A DNA stretch of 64,000 bases from Flavobacteriaceae bacterium (GTDB lineage Bacteria > Bacteroidota > Bacteroidia > Flavobacteriales > Flavobacteriaceae). Positions within the stretch are counted from its first letter, which is position 1. Each line of letters starts with the position of its first letter. Location: assembly GCA_004762155.1 (NCBI GenBank), contig SIHP01000005.1, positions 1 to 64,000 on the forward strand, in the 5' to 3' direction. A model generated the notes under the pieces. It did no database searches. It saw only the letters and a program-made list of their open reading frames with translations, and was not told the origin of the DNA. A program made the position numbers and the translations under genes. Below are positions 8,396-16,227 of the stretch, in pieces.

Positions 8396-9143
8396 TCTTA
8401 TCAGATTGAAAGTTTAATTCATATACCAATCCATTTTCATTCTTAACCTTTAAATCAGCATCTATTTCTTCTGAAAACATTCTTATAAGTTTTAAGCCTA
8501 ATGTTTTTTTCTTGCCTTCTTTTAAATCCATTCCTATACCATCATCTTTATACTCGAATTTATAACTTAATTCATTTATTTCTTCAATACTCACCAAAAT
8601 AGAACCTTTATTGTCTTCAAAAGCATATTTTAATGAATTTGTAATTAATTCATTAAAAATTAAACCTAATGTTGTTGCATAATTTTCAGGTAAGTAAATA
8701 TCGTTGATATCAATATTTAAATTTACTTTTTTAGATTCTGATAAGTTTAAAATATTACCACCCAATTCCGTCAAATATTTCTTCATGTCAACTAGTGATA
8801 ATGTCTTTTCATTGTACAACATTTCATGAACAAGTGCAATAGAATTAATATGCTTTTGAAGATCATTTAACACATCTATAATCTCTGGTGTTTTGTATTT
8901 ATTAGACTGTAAATATATTAAACCTGATACTAACTGTAAGTTGTTTTTTACTCTATGATGAACTTCCTTAAGCAACACCGTTTTTTTAGATAAATTATCT
9001 TCTGTTTTTTTCTTTTGCTTTTGAATCTTTTTCCTATCTATTCTAGACTTTATAATAAAAACAATAATACTTATTATTACAACAGATAAGAAGACAATAG
9101 CATAAGTAACCCCTTTTAAAAGTTTATCATCTATCATATGCAT
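8388..9143 (-). CDS. Sensor histidine kinase, HisKA_2 type
   Basis: The 251-residue protein has one membrane helix (about residues 10-31), a short basic linker, then a HisKA_2 dimerisation domain with EVHHRVKNNLQ, where His62 or His63 is the phosphorylation site. The ATPase domain has the N-box NELITNSLKYAF, the G1 box DDGIGMD and a G2-like LGLKLI. There is no recognisable sensor domain in this chain, so signal input probably comes from the membrane protein encoded just upstream. The gene overlaps both neighbours (17 bases upstream, 8 bases downstream), consistent with fixed stoichiometry. An alternative start two codons later (MIDDK) is possible. Confidence 0.92.
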   Translation of the reverse strand: MHMIDDKLLKGVTYAIVFLSVVIISIIVFIIKSRIDRKKIQKQKKKTEDNLSKKTVLLKEVHHRVKNNLQLVSGLIYLQSNKYKTPEIIDVLNDLQKHINSIALVHEMLYNEKTLSLVDMKKYLTELGGNILNLSESKKVNLNIDINDIYLPENYATTLGLIFNELITNSLKYAFEDNKGSILVSIEEINELSYKFEYKDDGIGMDLKEGKKKTLGLKLIRMFSEEIDADLKVKNENGLVYELNFQSDKNG

Positions 9144-9780
9144 TTACTTTCTTCATAAACAACCATTCTTTGAATATTAATATTTGGTATAGTATGTAAA
9201 ATAATGTGTTAAAAATCCAAATATCTATATATGGATCTTCTATAAATACCAACTGGTAGTTACCTGATATAAAAATCAAAGAGCTGCATATTAAATATAA
9301 AATTAAACCAATACATAAGAAAAAATATATTTTCTCTTTATTTAAAGTATCAAACAAATGAATTAAAACATACAAAACAAGAATAGATGATGTACTTACG
9401 ATCTCGAACAAATTAAACTCCCAAAAACTATTAAAATCAACTATATAACCTATAATTATGATACTAGTTATTAGTAAATAACACAATAACACAACCTTTT
9501 TTAAACTCTCATCATCGAATAATTGATAAAAAAACAGACTTAATAACAAGAATTGACTATTGAAATAAAAATGAGATAAAAATGAATTTTCACCTGGCTT
9601 AAGATACCCTATTATGTTACAGAATAATTCCACAAAAAACAAAACAGTTAAATACGTTGCGACTACTTTATAAACTCTGTTATTAGTTTTGACTTTTAAT
9701 AAAAACAAAATAGCATTAACGAACAATAATAGTAGACTAAAAACACTTAACGCAAAACCAAAAAAAAATGGGTCATTCAT
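9127..9780 (-). CDS. Multi-pass membrane protein of the kinase operon
   Basis: The 217-residue protein is almost entirely hydrophobic, with about seven predicted membrane helices separated by short loops and few charged residues. It resembles the seven-helix sensor parts that are fused to histidine kinases in other Bacteroidota, but I do not recognise a named family. It is the first gene of the operon and overlaps the kinase gene by 17 bases, so it is a good candidate for a separate sensory subunit. That role is inferred from context only. Confidence 0.8.
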   Translation of the reverse strand: MNDPFFFGFALSVFSLLLLFVNAILFLLKVKTNNRVYKVVATYLTVLFFVELFCNIIGYLKPGENSFLSHFYFNSQFLLLSLFFYQLFDDESLKKVVLLCYLLITSIIIIGYIVDFNSFWEFNLFEIVSTSSILVLYVLIHLFDTLNKEKIYFFLCIGLILYLICSSLIFISGNYQLVFIEDPYIDIWIFNTLFYILYQILIFKEWLFMKKVNAYDR

Positions 9781-9797
9781 TTATTATTATTTTATTA

Positions 9798-9805
9798 CAA
9801 ATATA
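9798..9805 (-). promoter_or_regulatory. Putative -7 element for the sensor operon
   Basis: On the minus strand TATATTTG fits TAnnTTTG and lies 17 bases before the start of the membrane protein gene. It is immediately beside the nqrF terminator. No TTG is found at the usual distance, so the support is partial. Confidence 0.4.
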
Positions 9806-9831
9806 AAAAAACCGACACTCTCGTGTCGGTT
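9805..9831 (-). terminator. Terminator of the nqr operon
   Basis: AACCGACAC (9810-9818) pairs perfectly with GTGTCGGTT (9823-9831) around the loop TCTC. On the minus strand the stem is followed by a run of T. It lies 25 bases beyond the nqrF stop. Confidence 0.9.
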
Positions 9832-9855
9832 ATATTTTTAACATATCTTATTGGT

Positions 9856-11166
9856 TTATCCACCAAAATCATCAAAACGGATATTTTCATCTGGAATCCC
9901 AAAATCTTCTCCCATTTTTTGAACTGCTTTATTCATTAAAGGTGGTCCACAGAAGTATAACTCTATATCTTCTGGTGAATCATGTTTACTTAAATAATTA
10001 TCAATAACACAATTATGTACAAAACCTACAAAACCATCTCCTTCATCTTCCATACTATTTTTAACTTTCCAGTTATCTTCTGGTAAAGGTTCAGATAAAG
10101 CAATATGAAATTTAAAGTTAGGGAAGTTCTTTTCTAAATCATAAAAATGATCTAAATAAAACAATTCACGTTTAGAACGTCCTCCATACCAATATGATAC
10201 AGTTCTTCCTGTTTCTAAAGTTTTAAATAAATGATATAAGTGAGAACGCATTGGTGCCATACCTGCTCCACCACCTACATACAACATTTCTGCTTCTGAC
10301 TCATTAATGAAGAACTCTCCATAAGGTCCAGAAATAGTTACTTTATCTCCTACTTTTCTAGAAAAAACATAAGATGATGCAACTCCAGGATTAACATCCA
10401 TCCAAGCTCCTTTTGCTCTATCAAATGGAGGTGTTGCAATACGTACGTTTAACATAATTTCTCTTCCTTCTGCTGGGAAAGAAGCCATTGAATAAGCTCT
10501 TTCTACAGTTTCTGGATTTTTCATTACCATTGGCCATAATCCAAATTTATCCCATTCTGCTTGGAACTTATCTGGAGTTTCATGCTCTTCTGGATGCGCA
10601 GTAATATCCATATCTTCAAACTTCACCTCACAAGGTGGGATTTCAATCTGAATATATCCTCCTGCCTTATATCCCATATCTTCTGGAATTTCAACAACAA
10701 ACTCTTTAATAAATGATGCAACATTGTAGTTACGAACTACCGTTGCTTCCCATTTCTTGATTCCAAAAATTTCTTCTGGAATAGAAATATCCATATCTTG
10801 TTTAACCTTTACTTGACAAGCTAAACGAATACCATGTTGTAATTCTTTACGCGTAAAATGAGGCGTTTCTGTTGGTAAAGCTTCTCCACCACCAGAATTT
10901 ACGTGACACTCACATTGTACACAAGATCCACCTCCACCACATGCTGATGGTAAAAATATCTTCTCGTTTCCTAATGTAGATAAAAGAGTACTTCCCGAAG
11001 GAACTTCTATTGTTTTATCTCCATTAATTGTTATTTTAACTGGACCTGAAGGTGCTAATTTTTGTTTTACAAATAGCAATATTGAAATTAAAGCTAATGC
11101 AATTATTAAAAAAGCTATTACTGTTACAGCAACTGTTCCGCCTGTACTTACTTCTAAAAACATCAT
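9856..11166 (-). CDS. nqrF: Na+-translocating NADH:quinone reductase subunit F
   Basis: NqrF is the electron-entry subunit that oxidises NADH and passes electrons through FAD and a 2Fe-2S centre. The 436-residue chain has an N-terminal membrane helix (about residues 11-33), then a ferredoxin domain with Cys76, Cys82, Cys85 and Cys117. The FAD-binding motif RAYSMASFP lies near residue 224, and the NADH-binding segment YVGGGAGMAPMRSHL near residue 297. The C-terminus YFCGPPLMNKAV completes the ferredoxin-reductase fold. It is the last gene of the operon and its start overlaps the nqrE stop by one base. Confidence 0.97.
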   Translation of the reverse strand: MMFLEVSTGGTVAVTVIAFLIIALALISILLFVKQKLAPSGPVKITINGDKTIEVPSGSTLLSTLGNEKIFLPSACGGGGSCVQCECHVNSGGGEALPTETPHFTRKELQHGIRLACQVKVKQDMDISIPEEIFGIKKWEATVVRNYNVASFIKEFVVEIPEDMGYKAGGYIQIEIPPCEVKFEDMDITAHPEEHETPDKFQAEWDKFGLWPMVMKNPETVERAYSMASFPAEGREIMLNVRIATPPFDRAKGAWMDVNPGVASSYVFSRKVGDKVTISGPYGEFFINESEAEMLYVGGGAGMAPMRSHLYHLFKTLETGRTVSYWYGGRSKRELFYLDHFYDLEKNFPNFKFHIALSEPLPEDNWKVKNSMEDEGDGFVGFVHNCVIDNYLSKHDSPEDIELYFCGPPLMNKAVQKMGEDFGIPDENIRFDDFGG

Positions 11167-11894
11167 TATTCTGTAATTTTTTTAGTGTTATTTGCTAACT
11201 CTTTTTCCAGTTCTTTCTTTTGAATAACTTCTACTTTAGCCTTTGTTTCTTTCTTATCATCTGCAGGTTCCTCTCCGCCAGTTAACATTCCTCCAAAGCT
11301 CATAAAACCAATAGCCATTAAACCAGTGATAATAAAAGTTATACCTAACCCTCTTAATGCTGGAGGTACTGATGAGTATCTTATTTTCTCACGAATTGCA
11401 GCAATTGCAAGAATAGCTAAAAACCAACCAATTCCTGAACCTATACCATATGTTAATGATAAACCTAAAGTTGGTATTTCACGAGACTGCATAAATAACG
11501 AACCTCCTAAAATAGCACAGTTTACCGCAATTAATGGTAAGAAAATACCTAATGAATTGTATAATGCTGGTGCAAATTTCTCTACAATAATCTCTACCAA
11601 TTGAACCATTGTTGCAATGGTTGCAATAAACATGATGAATGATAAAAAGCTTAAATCGTAATCTGCATACTCATCACCTAACCAAGTACCTAATGCTCCT
11701 GGTTGTAATAAATATTGATCTAACAACCAATTTACAGGTACCGTTACCGCTAGTACAAAAATTACTGCAGCTCCTAAACCTACGGCTGTTGATACTTTTT
11801 TAGATACAGCAAGATAAGAACACATTCCTAAGAATGTAGCAAAAACCATGTTATCTATAAATATCGACTTGAAAAATAATTCTATATGTTCCAT
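11166..11894 (-). CDS. nqrE: Na+-translocating NADH:quinone reductase subunit E
   Basis: NqrE is an integral membrane subunit related to RnfA; with NqrD it holds an iron site between the two subunits. The chain has six membrane helices, including conserved [10 protein letters not shown] near the N-terminus and [10 protein letters not shown] near residue 125, with the Cys expected to bind iron. At 242 residues it is about 40 longer than usual. The extra part is a C-terminal, highly charged, Lys/Glu-rich tail (residues about 205-242) on one side of the membrane. It lies in the nqr operon between nqrD and nqrF, with a 78-base gap before it. Confidence 0.96.
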   Translation of the reverse strand: MEHIELFFKSIFIDNMVFATFLGMCSYLAVSKKVSTAVGLGAAVIFVLAVTVPVNWLLDQYLLQPGALGTWLGDEYADYDLSFLSFIMFIATIATMVQLVEIIVEKFAPALYNSLGIFLPLIAVNCAILGGSLFMQSREIPTLGLSLTYGIGSGIGWFLAILAIAAIREKIRYSSVPPALRGLGITFIITGLMAIGFMSFGGMLTGGEEPADDKKETKAKVEVIQKKELEKELANNTKKITE

Positions 11895-11972
11895 ATATTT
11901 TTATAGTATTGAGTAGTGATCAGTTAGTATTGAATTTTCTTAATTCTCATTTCTAACATCTCATTACTATTT
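11895..11972. repeat. Degenerate short repeats inside the nqr operon
   Basis: This gap between nqrD and nqrE is unusually long for the operon. It contains imperfect repeats of the kind TATTGAGTAGTGATCAGTTAGTATTGA and TTCTTAATTCTCATTTCTAAC. Similar degenerate repeats occur in intergenic spaces of related genomes as far as I recall; no hairpin with a T-run is obvious. Confidence 0.35.
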
Positions 11973-12617
11973 TTAATCTTCTATTAATGCTGGATTTTTA
12001 GTACGTTGAATCCAAATAATAATTCCAACAACTATTAATGCCATTGGTGACAATAACATAAATCCGTTATTTTCATACCCAATAGCGTATAGTCCAGTTT
12101 TTTCAATTGGATCTCCTAATACTTTAAAACCTAATAAAGTTCCAGAACCTAATAACTCTCTAAAGAAACCAACAGCAATTAAAATAACTCCATACCCTAA
12201 AGCATTTCCTATTCCATCTAAAAATGATTTCCAAGGTCCGTTTCCTAAAGCAAAAGCTTCAAAACGTCCCATAATAATACAGTTTGTTATTATTAATCCA
12301 ACAAAAACCGATAAGGTTTTACTTAGTTCATATGCAAAAGCTTTTAAAACTAAATCAACAATAATTACTAAAGCTGCAACAACTATTAATTGTACAATAA
12401 TTCTAATTTTAGAAGGAATAATATTTCTCAATAAAGAAATAACTACGTTTCCTATTCCTAATACAAATAGTACAGATATAGACATTACAATAGATGCCTT
12501 TAACTCTGCCGTAATTGCCAATGCAGAACAAATACCTAAAACCTGAATAGTAATAGGGTTATTATCCGCTAAAGGATCTGTAATTAAGGCTGCGTCTTTT
12601 TTTGATAAAAGTCCCAT
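11973..12617 (-). CDS. nqrD: Na+-translocating NADH:quinone reductase subunit D
   Basis: NqrD is the membrane partner of NqrE. The 214-residue protein has six hydrophobic helices and the conserved NCIIMGRFEAFALGNGPW segment near residue 110, where the Cys is the expected iron ligand. QVLGICSALAIT near residue 27 provides a second one, mirroring the inverted topology of NqrE. The length is normal for the family. It follows nqrC by two bases, so the genes are co-transcribed. Confidence 0.96.
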   Translation of the reverse strand: MGLLSKKDAALITDPLADNNPITIQVLGICSALAITAELKASIVMSISVLFVLGIGNVVISLLRNIIPSKIRIIVQLIVVAALVIIVDLVLKAFAYELSKTLSVFVGLIITNCIIMGRFEAFALGNGPWKSFLDGIGNALGYGVILIAVGFFRELLGSGTLLGFKVLGDPIEKTGLYAIGYENNGFMLLSPMALIVVGIIIWIQRTKNPALIED

Positions 12618-12619
12618 AA

Positions 12620-13360
12620 TTATTTTAATGTTTTAAAGTAAGGTACATACTGACTTAATTCAGACTTGATCATTGCAGCTACACCATCACCTGTAATGGT
12701 TGCTCCTGCAATAGCATCTACCTCGTTATCGTTCTTATCTATATTTTTTGGATCATTGTTGCTTTTAGAAACAGTAATTCCTTTAAAAACACCATTACTC
12801 ATTAAGTTTTCACCAATAAAATCATCCATAAAGTAGCGTTGTTTAATATTCGCTCCTAAACCTGGTGTTTCACCTTTATGATCAAAAAAAGCTCCTTGTA
12901 CTACCATATTTTGATCCATAGCAACATATCCCCATATAGCATCCCAAAGACCTTTACCTCTAATTGGTGCTATATAAAAAGTTTTACCTTCTTTTTCTCC
13001 TACAAATAATGGTAATTTTCTAGTAATTCCATTTTTTGCATTTGTTTGCTCTTTCTTTACATTAATTAAATATGCTTCGTTATTCTCAGTAACTTCAGCA
13101 CCTTTAATGATTAATTGTTTTTTAATGTATTTAGAAAATTCAGCTCCCGCTTTATCAGATGAAATAAATACAGCACTAGATTCATCATTTTCATTTACGC
13201 CCATTGCGTATAAGATATTCTGTTGCTTTTCTATCTTTTGATTCTGTGTAATTAATGGTTTTGTTTGTGAAAAAACAAAAGCCAATAATGAACCAACTAT
13301 TACTACCATTCCTATGGCAAATAACATTGTATATAAATTACTGTCTGTTCTCTTGCTCAT
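12620..13360 (-). CDS. nqrC: Na+-translocating NADH:quinone reductase subunit C
   Basis: NqrC carries a covalently bound FMN on its periplasmic domain. The 246-residue protein has one N-terminal membrane helix (about residues 12-31) and a soluble domain. The flavinylation motif is AGAT, with Thr221 the expected FMN attachment site, preceded by an Asp at residue 215 as the ApbE recognition motif requires. The ApbE flavin transferase itself is not in the window and must be elsewhere. GKGLWDAIWGYVAMD near residue 135 and ETPGLGA near residue 164 are family-typical. The gene is tightly spaced between nqrB and nqrD. Confidence 0.96.
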   Translation of the reverse strand: MSKRTDSNLYTMLFAIGMVVIVGSLLAFVFSQTKPLITQNQKIEKQQNILYAMGVNENDESSAVFISSDKAGAEFSKYIKKQLIIKGAEVTENNEAYLINVKKEQTNAKNGITRKLPLFVGEKEGKTFYIAPIRGKGLWDAIWGYVAMDQNMVVQGAFFDHKGETPGLGANIKQRYFMDDFIGENLMSNGVFKGITVSKSNNDPKNIDKNDNEVDAIAGATITGDGVAAMIKSELSQYVPYFKTLK

Positions 13361-13362
13361 AA

Positions 13363-14568
13363 TTAGGCAGTTTTAACTTTAGTACGTTTTAATCTCCTTT
13401 TCACATTTCCTTGTACCACATAATGGTCAATTGTTGGAGCAAATACGTTCATTAATAAAATAGCTAACATTACTCCTTCTGGATATGCTGGATTAAATAC
13501 ACGAATCATAATTGAAATAAATCCAATTAAGAAACCATAAATCCACTTTCCTTTATTTGTTTGTGATGCAGTTACAGGGTCAGTTGCCATATATACAACA
13601 CCAAATGCAAAACCACCAATTAATAAATGTTTCCAAAAATCTAAGTTCATTAATCCGTAAAACTTACTTGTTTCACCAATTATACCAGAACTTACAACAA
13701 AGTTAAAAATGAATCCCATTACTAAGGCTCCTATTACTGATGATAACATTATTCTCCAGCTTCCTATTTTTGTAAAAATTAAAAATAAAGCTCCTAATAA
13801 AATTAAAAATGTAGATGTTTCACCAACAGAACCTGGAATAAATCCAAAGAACATATCTGCAACCGAGTAATCTAATGGTTGAGACTGTGCTAAACTTCCT
13901 AAAACAGTTTCTCCAGAAATAGCATCCGCTCCTCCTGATTTTGCAACCGCATCATGCACCCAAACTTTATCTCCAGACATCCAAGTTGGATATGCAAAGA
14001 ATAAAAAGGCTCTAATAGTTAATGCTGGATTTAGGATATTCATTCCTGTTCCTCCAAAAACTTCTTTACCAATAACAACTCCAAAAGCAACTGCTACTGC
14101 TAACATCCATAAAGGTAAGTCTACTGGTACAATTAACGGAACTAACATTCCAGTAACCAAATATCCTTCTTCAATTTCGTGTCCTTTTATAATACAGAAA
14201 ACAAATTCTATAGCTAAACCAACTACGTATGAAACAATTACCAATGGTAATACTTTTATTGCTCCAATCCATAAATTGCTTAAGTTCCAAAAGTTTCCAC
14301 TAAAAAAACCAGTTACTCTTTCTACTTCACCTGTAACTACATGATGTTGGTAACCTGCATTAAACATACCGAATATTAAACATGGAATTAATGCCATGAT
14401 TACTGTATTCATTGTACGCTTTAAATCGTCTGCTGCCTTGATATGAGTTCCTCCGTGAGTTGTCTCATTTGGCAGGTATAAAAAAGTATGAAAACCATTA
14501 AATAGCGGTGCCATTTTAGTTCCTTTATACTTTTCTTTTAAGTTATGTAAGTTTTGTTTTAATCCCAT
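13363..14568 (-). CDS. nqrB: Na+-translocating NADH:quinone reductase subunit B
   Basis: NqrB is the large membrane subunit that contains a covalent FMN, riboflavin and the sodium path. The 401-residue protein has about ten membrane helices. The FMN attachment motif is SGET with Thr221, a small change from the more usual SGAT. GMFNAGYQ near residue 67 and GGTGMNILNPALTIRAF near residue 172 are conserved. The C-terminal region contains the PAYPEG and NVFAP segments typical of the family. It starts 4 bases after nqrA. Confidence 0.97.
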   Translation of the reverse strand: MGLKQNLHNLKEKYKGTKMAPLFNGFHTFLYLPNETTHGGTHIKAADDLKRTMNTVIMALIPCLIFGMFNAGYQHHVVTGEVERVTGFFSGNFWNLSNLWIGAIKVLPLVIVSYVVGLAIEFVFCIIKGHEIEEGYLVTGMLVPLIVPVDLPLWMLAVAVAFGVVIGKEVFGGTGMNILNPALTIRAFLFFAYPTWMSGDKVWVHDAVAKSGGADAISGETVLGSLAQSQPLDYSVADMFFGFIPGSVGETSTFLILLGALFLIFTKIGSWRIMLSSVIGALVMGFIFNFVVSSGIIGETSKFYGLMNLDFWKHLLIGGFAFGVVYMATDPVTASQTNKGKWIYGFLIGFISIMIRVFNPAYPEGVMLAILLMNVFAPTIDHYVVQGNVKRRLKRTKVKTA

Positions 14569-14572
14569 AATC

Positions 14573-15919
14573 TTATCCTAATTCTTCTCTCATCATATCT
14601 AATCCTTCACGAATTATTTTTTGATGAGGCTGTTTAGATACACAAATAAATTCTGTTAAAGCGAAATCTTCTGGTGCAATTTCATAAGCACCTAAACCTT
14701 CCATTTCGTCAATGTCTTTGTACATACAAGCTTTTAATAATTGCATTGGAAAAATATCTAAAGGAAATACTTCTTCATATGCTCCTGTAACTACAAAGGC
14801 TCTATGTTCTCCGTTAGTATTTGTATTTAAATCGTATTTTTTCTTAGGGTTTAACCATGAAAAGGTTAACGCTCTTGTAGTAGAAATCTTGTTAAAAACT
14901 GGTTTATTCCATCCAAAAAGCTCATAATCGTCTCCTTCTGGAATAGCGGTTACTTGATTTTCATAATATCCTAAAAAACCATTCTCACCAACTTGTAAAC
15001 CACTTAATACATTTCCGCTTATTACACGTGCATTAGCTTCTTCTAAATTACCTTTTACTAAATCACTAATATTAGCTCCTGCTAAAGCAGTAACATATTT
15101 TGGTGTTTTAAATTTAGATCCAGTTAAAGCAATTGTACGTGTTGCATTAAATTTACCTGTTAAAAATAATTCTCCAATAACCACTAAATCTTGAGGTGTT
15201 ACCACCCAAACAACTTCTCCTTTGTTTATTGGATTAACTTGTGCTATTTGAGTACTTACATTACCTACTGGATGTGGCCCAGAAACATTATGTAGCTCAA
15301 CTCCATTTAAACCAGCTAATGGCGATTTTGAAGAAGCAACTGAAACATGTACCTTTCCTTCTGTTAACTTTGTTAACGCAGTTAACGCAGTTTGTAACTC
15401 GGCTTCCTTCCCTTTTAAAGTATAATCTAAATCAGCTGCTAAAGGAGCACTTGCATGTCCAGATACAAAAATAGCTTTCGGTGCTTGATTTGGATTGGCA
15501 ACAACATCATATGGACGTTGTTTTATAAATGGCCAACAACCTGAAGTAAATAAGTGGTTTTTCACTTCTTCTCCAGACATCACTGAGACATCTTTTGTAC
15601 CAAAATCCTCAAAAGCTTGTGTGCTATTTGCAGTGATTTTAATCTCTAATACTTTTCTTCGTGCTCCACGAACGATTTCTGTAACTTTACCACTTACAGG
15701 ACTTGGAAATAAAATACGCTCATCACTTTTATTGTAAAAAAGTGCTTGACCTGCCTTTACTTCTGTTCCTTCTTTTGCTAAAATTTTTGGAATAACGCCA
15801 TGAAAATCATCGGGACGGATTGCATACAAACTACCCAAAGGAAGATGAGTCGTTTCATGTTCTGCACTTCCTATGAGCTTAACATCAAGCCCTTTTTTTA
15901 TGCGGATGTCTTTTGACAT
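14573..15919 (-). CDS. nqrA: Na+-translocating NADH:quinone reductase subunit A
   Basis: NqrA is the soluble cytoplasmic subunit at the quinone-binding end of Na+-NQR. The 448-residue protein has the N-terminal barrel-sandwich region with a HLPLGSLYAIRP-type segment, then GHASAPLAADLDY near residue 155, and the conserved C-terminal part with ICVSKQPHQKIIREGLDMM. It is the first gene of nqrABCDEF. The order and the complete set of six genes indicate a working sodium pump, which fits a marine organism. Confidence 0.97.
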   Translation of the reverse strand: MSKDIRIKKGLDVKLIGSAEHETTHLPLGSLYAIRPDDFHGVIPKILAKEGTEVKAGQALFYNKSDERILFPSPVSGKVTEIVRGARRKVLEIKITANSTQAFEDFGTKDVSVMSGEEVKNHLFTSGCWPFIKQRPYDVVANPNQAPKAIFVSGHASAPLAADLDYTLKGKEAELQTALTALTKLTEGKVHVSVASSKSPLAGLNGVELHNVSGPHPVGNVSTQIAQVNPINKGEVVWVVTPQDLVVIGELFLTGKFNATRTIALTGSKFKTPKYVTALAGANISDLVKGNLEEANARVISGNVLSGLQVGENGFLGYYENQVTAIPEGDDYELFGWNKPVFNKISTTRALTFSWLNPKKKYDLNTNTNGEHRAFVVTGAYEEVFPLDIFPMQLLKACMYKDIDEMEGLGAYEIAPEDFALTEFICVSKQPHQKIIREGLDMMREELG

Positions 15920-16227
15920 AGAACTATATATTTGATTTTCTTAAAAACATGCAAATTTAAAAATTTTGAAAATGAGTTCTCCTTAAATATAATTTTATCT
16001 TGTTAAAAACACTTTATTTATATTTATTCTAAATAAACCTGTTTTGTTTTTGATAATTTTATCACCTTGAATATCTTTTTTTAATTATTTAAACACATTA
16101 ATTTGTCATATTAATAAAACTACTTCCTACTTCTTTCCCTGCTCTCATAAAAACAACTAACCAAAAAAACTTCCTTTTGTAAGTAAAGAGGTCTTATTTA
16201 GAAATAAAAAAATTGAGTTATACAGTC
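15920..16227. other. AT-rich intergenic region upstream of nqrA
   Basis: This 308-base stretch separates the secreted-protein operon from nqrA. Apart from the possible nqr -7 element at 15952-15959, I see no coding frame, RNA or clear terminator hairpin. The end of the secreted-protein operon must terminate here by something I cannot recognise. Confidence 0.5.
15952..15959 (-). promoter_or_regulatory. Putative -7 element for the nqr operon
   Basis: TAAATTTG on the minus strand fits TAnnTTTG and lies 32 bases before the nqrA start. I see no TTG at the expected spacing. Confidence 0.35.

Noticed and set aside
14712-15737. Three plus-strand frames antisense to nqrA
   Set aside because: They lie entirely within nqrA, have no family resemblance and follow its codon pattern in reverse.
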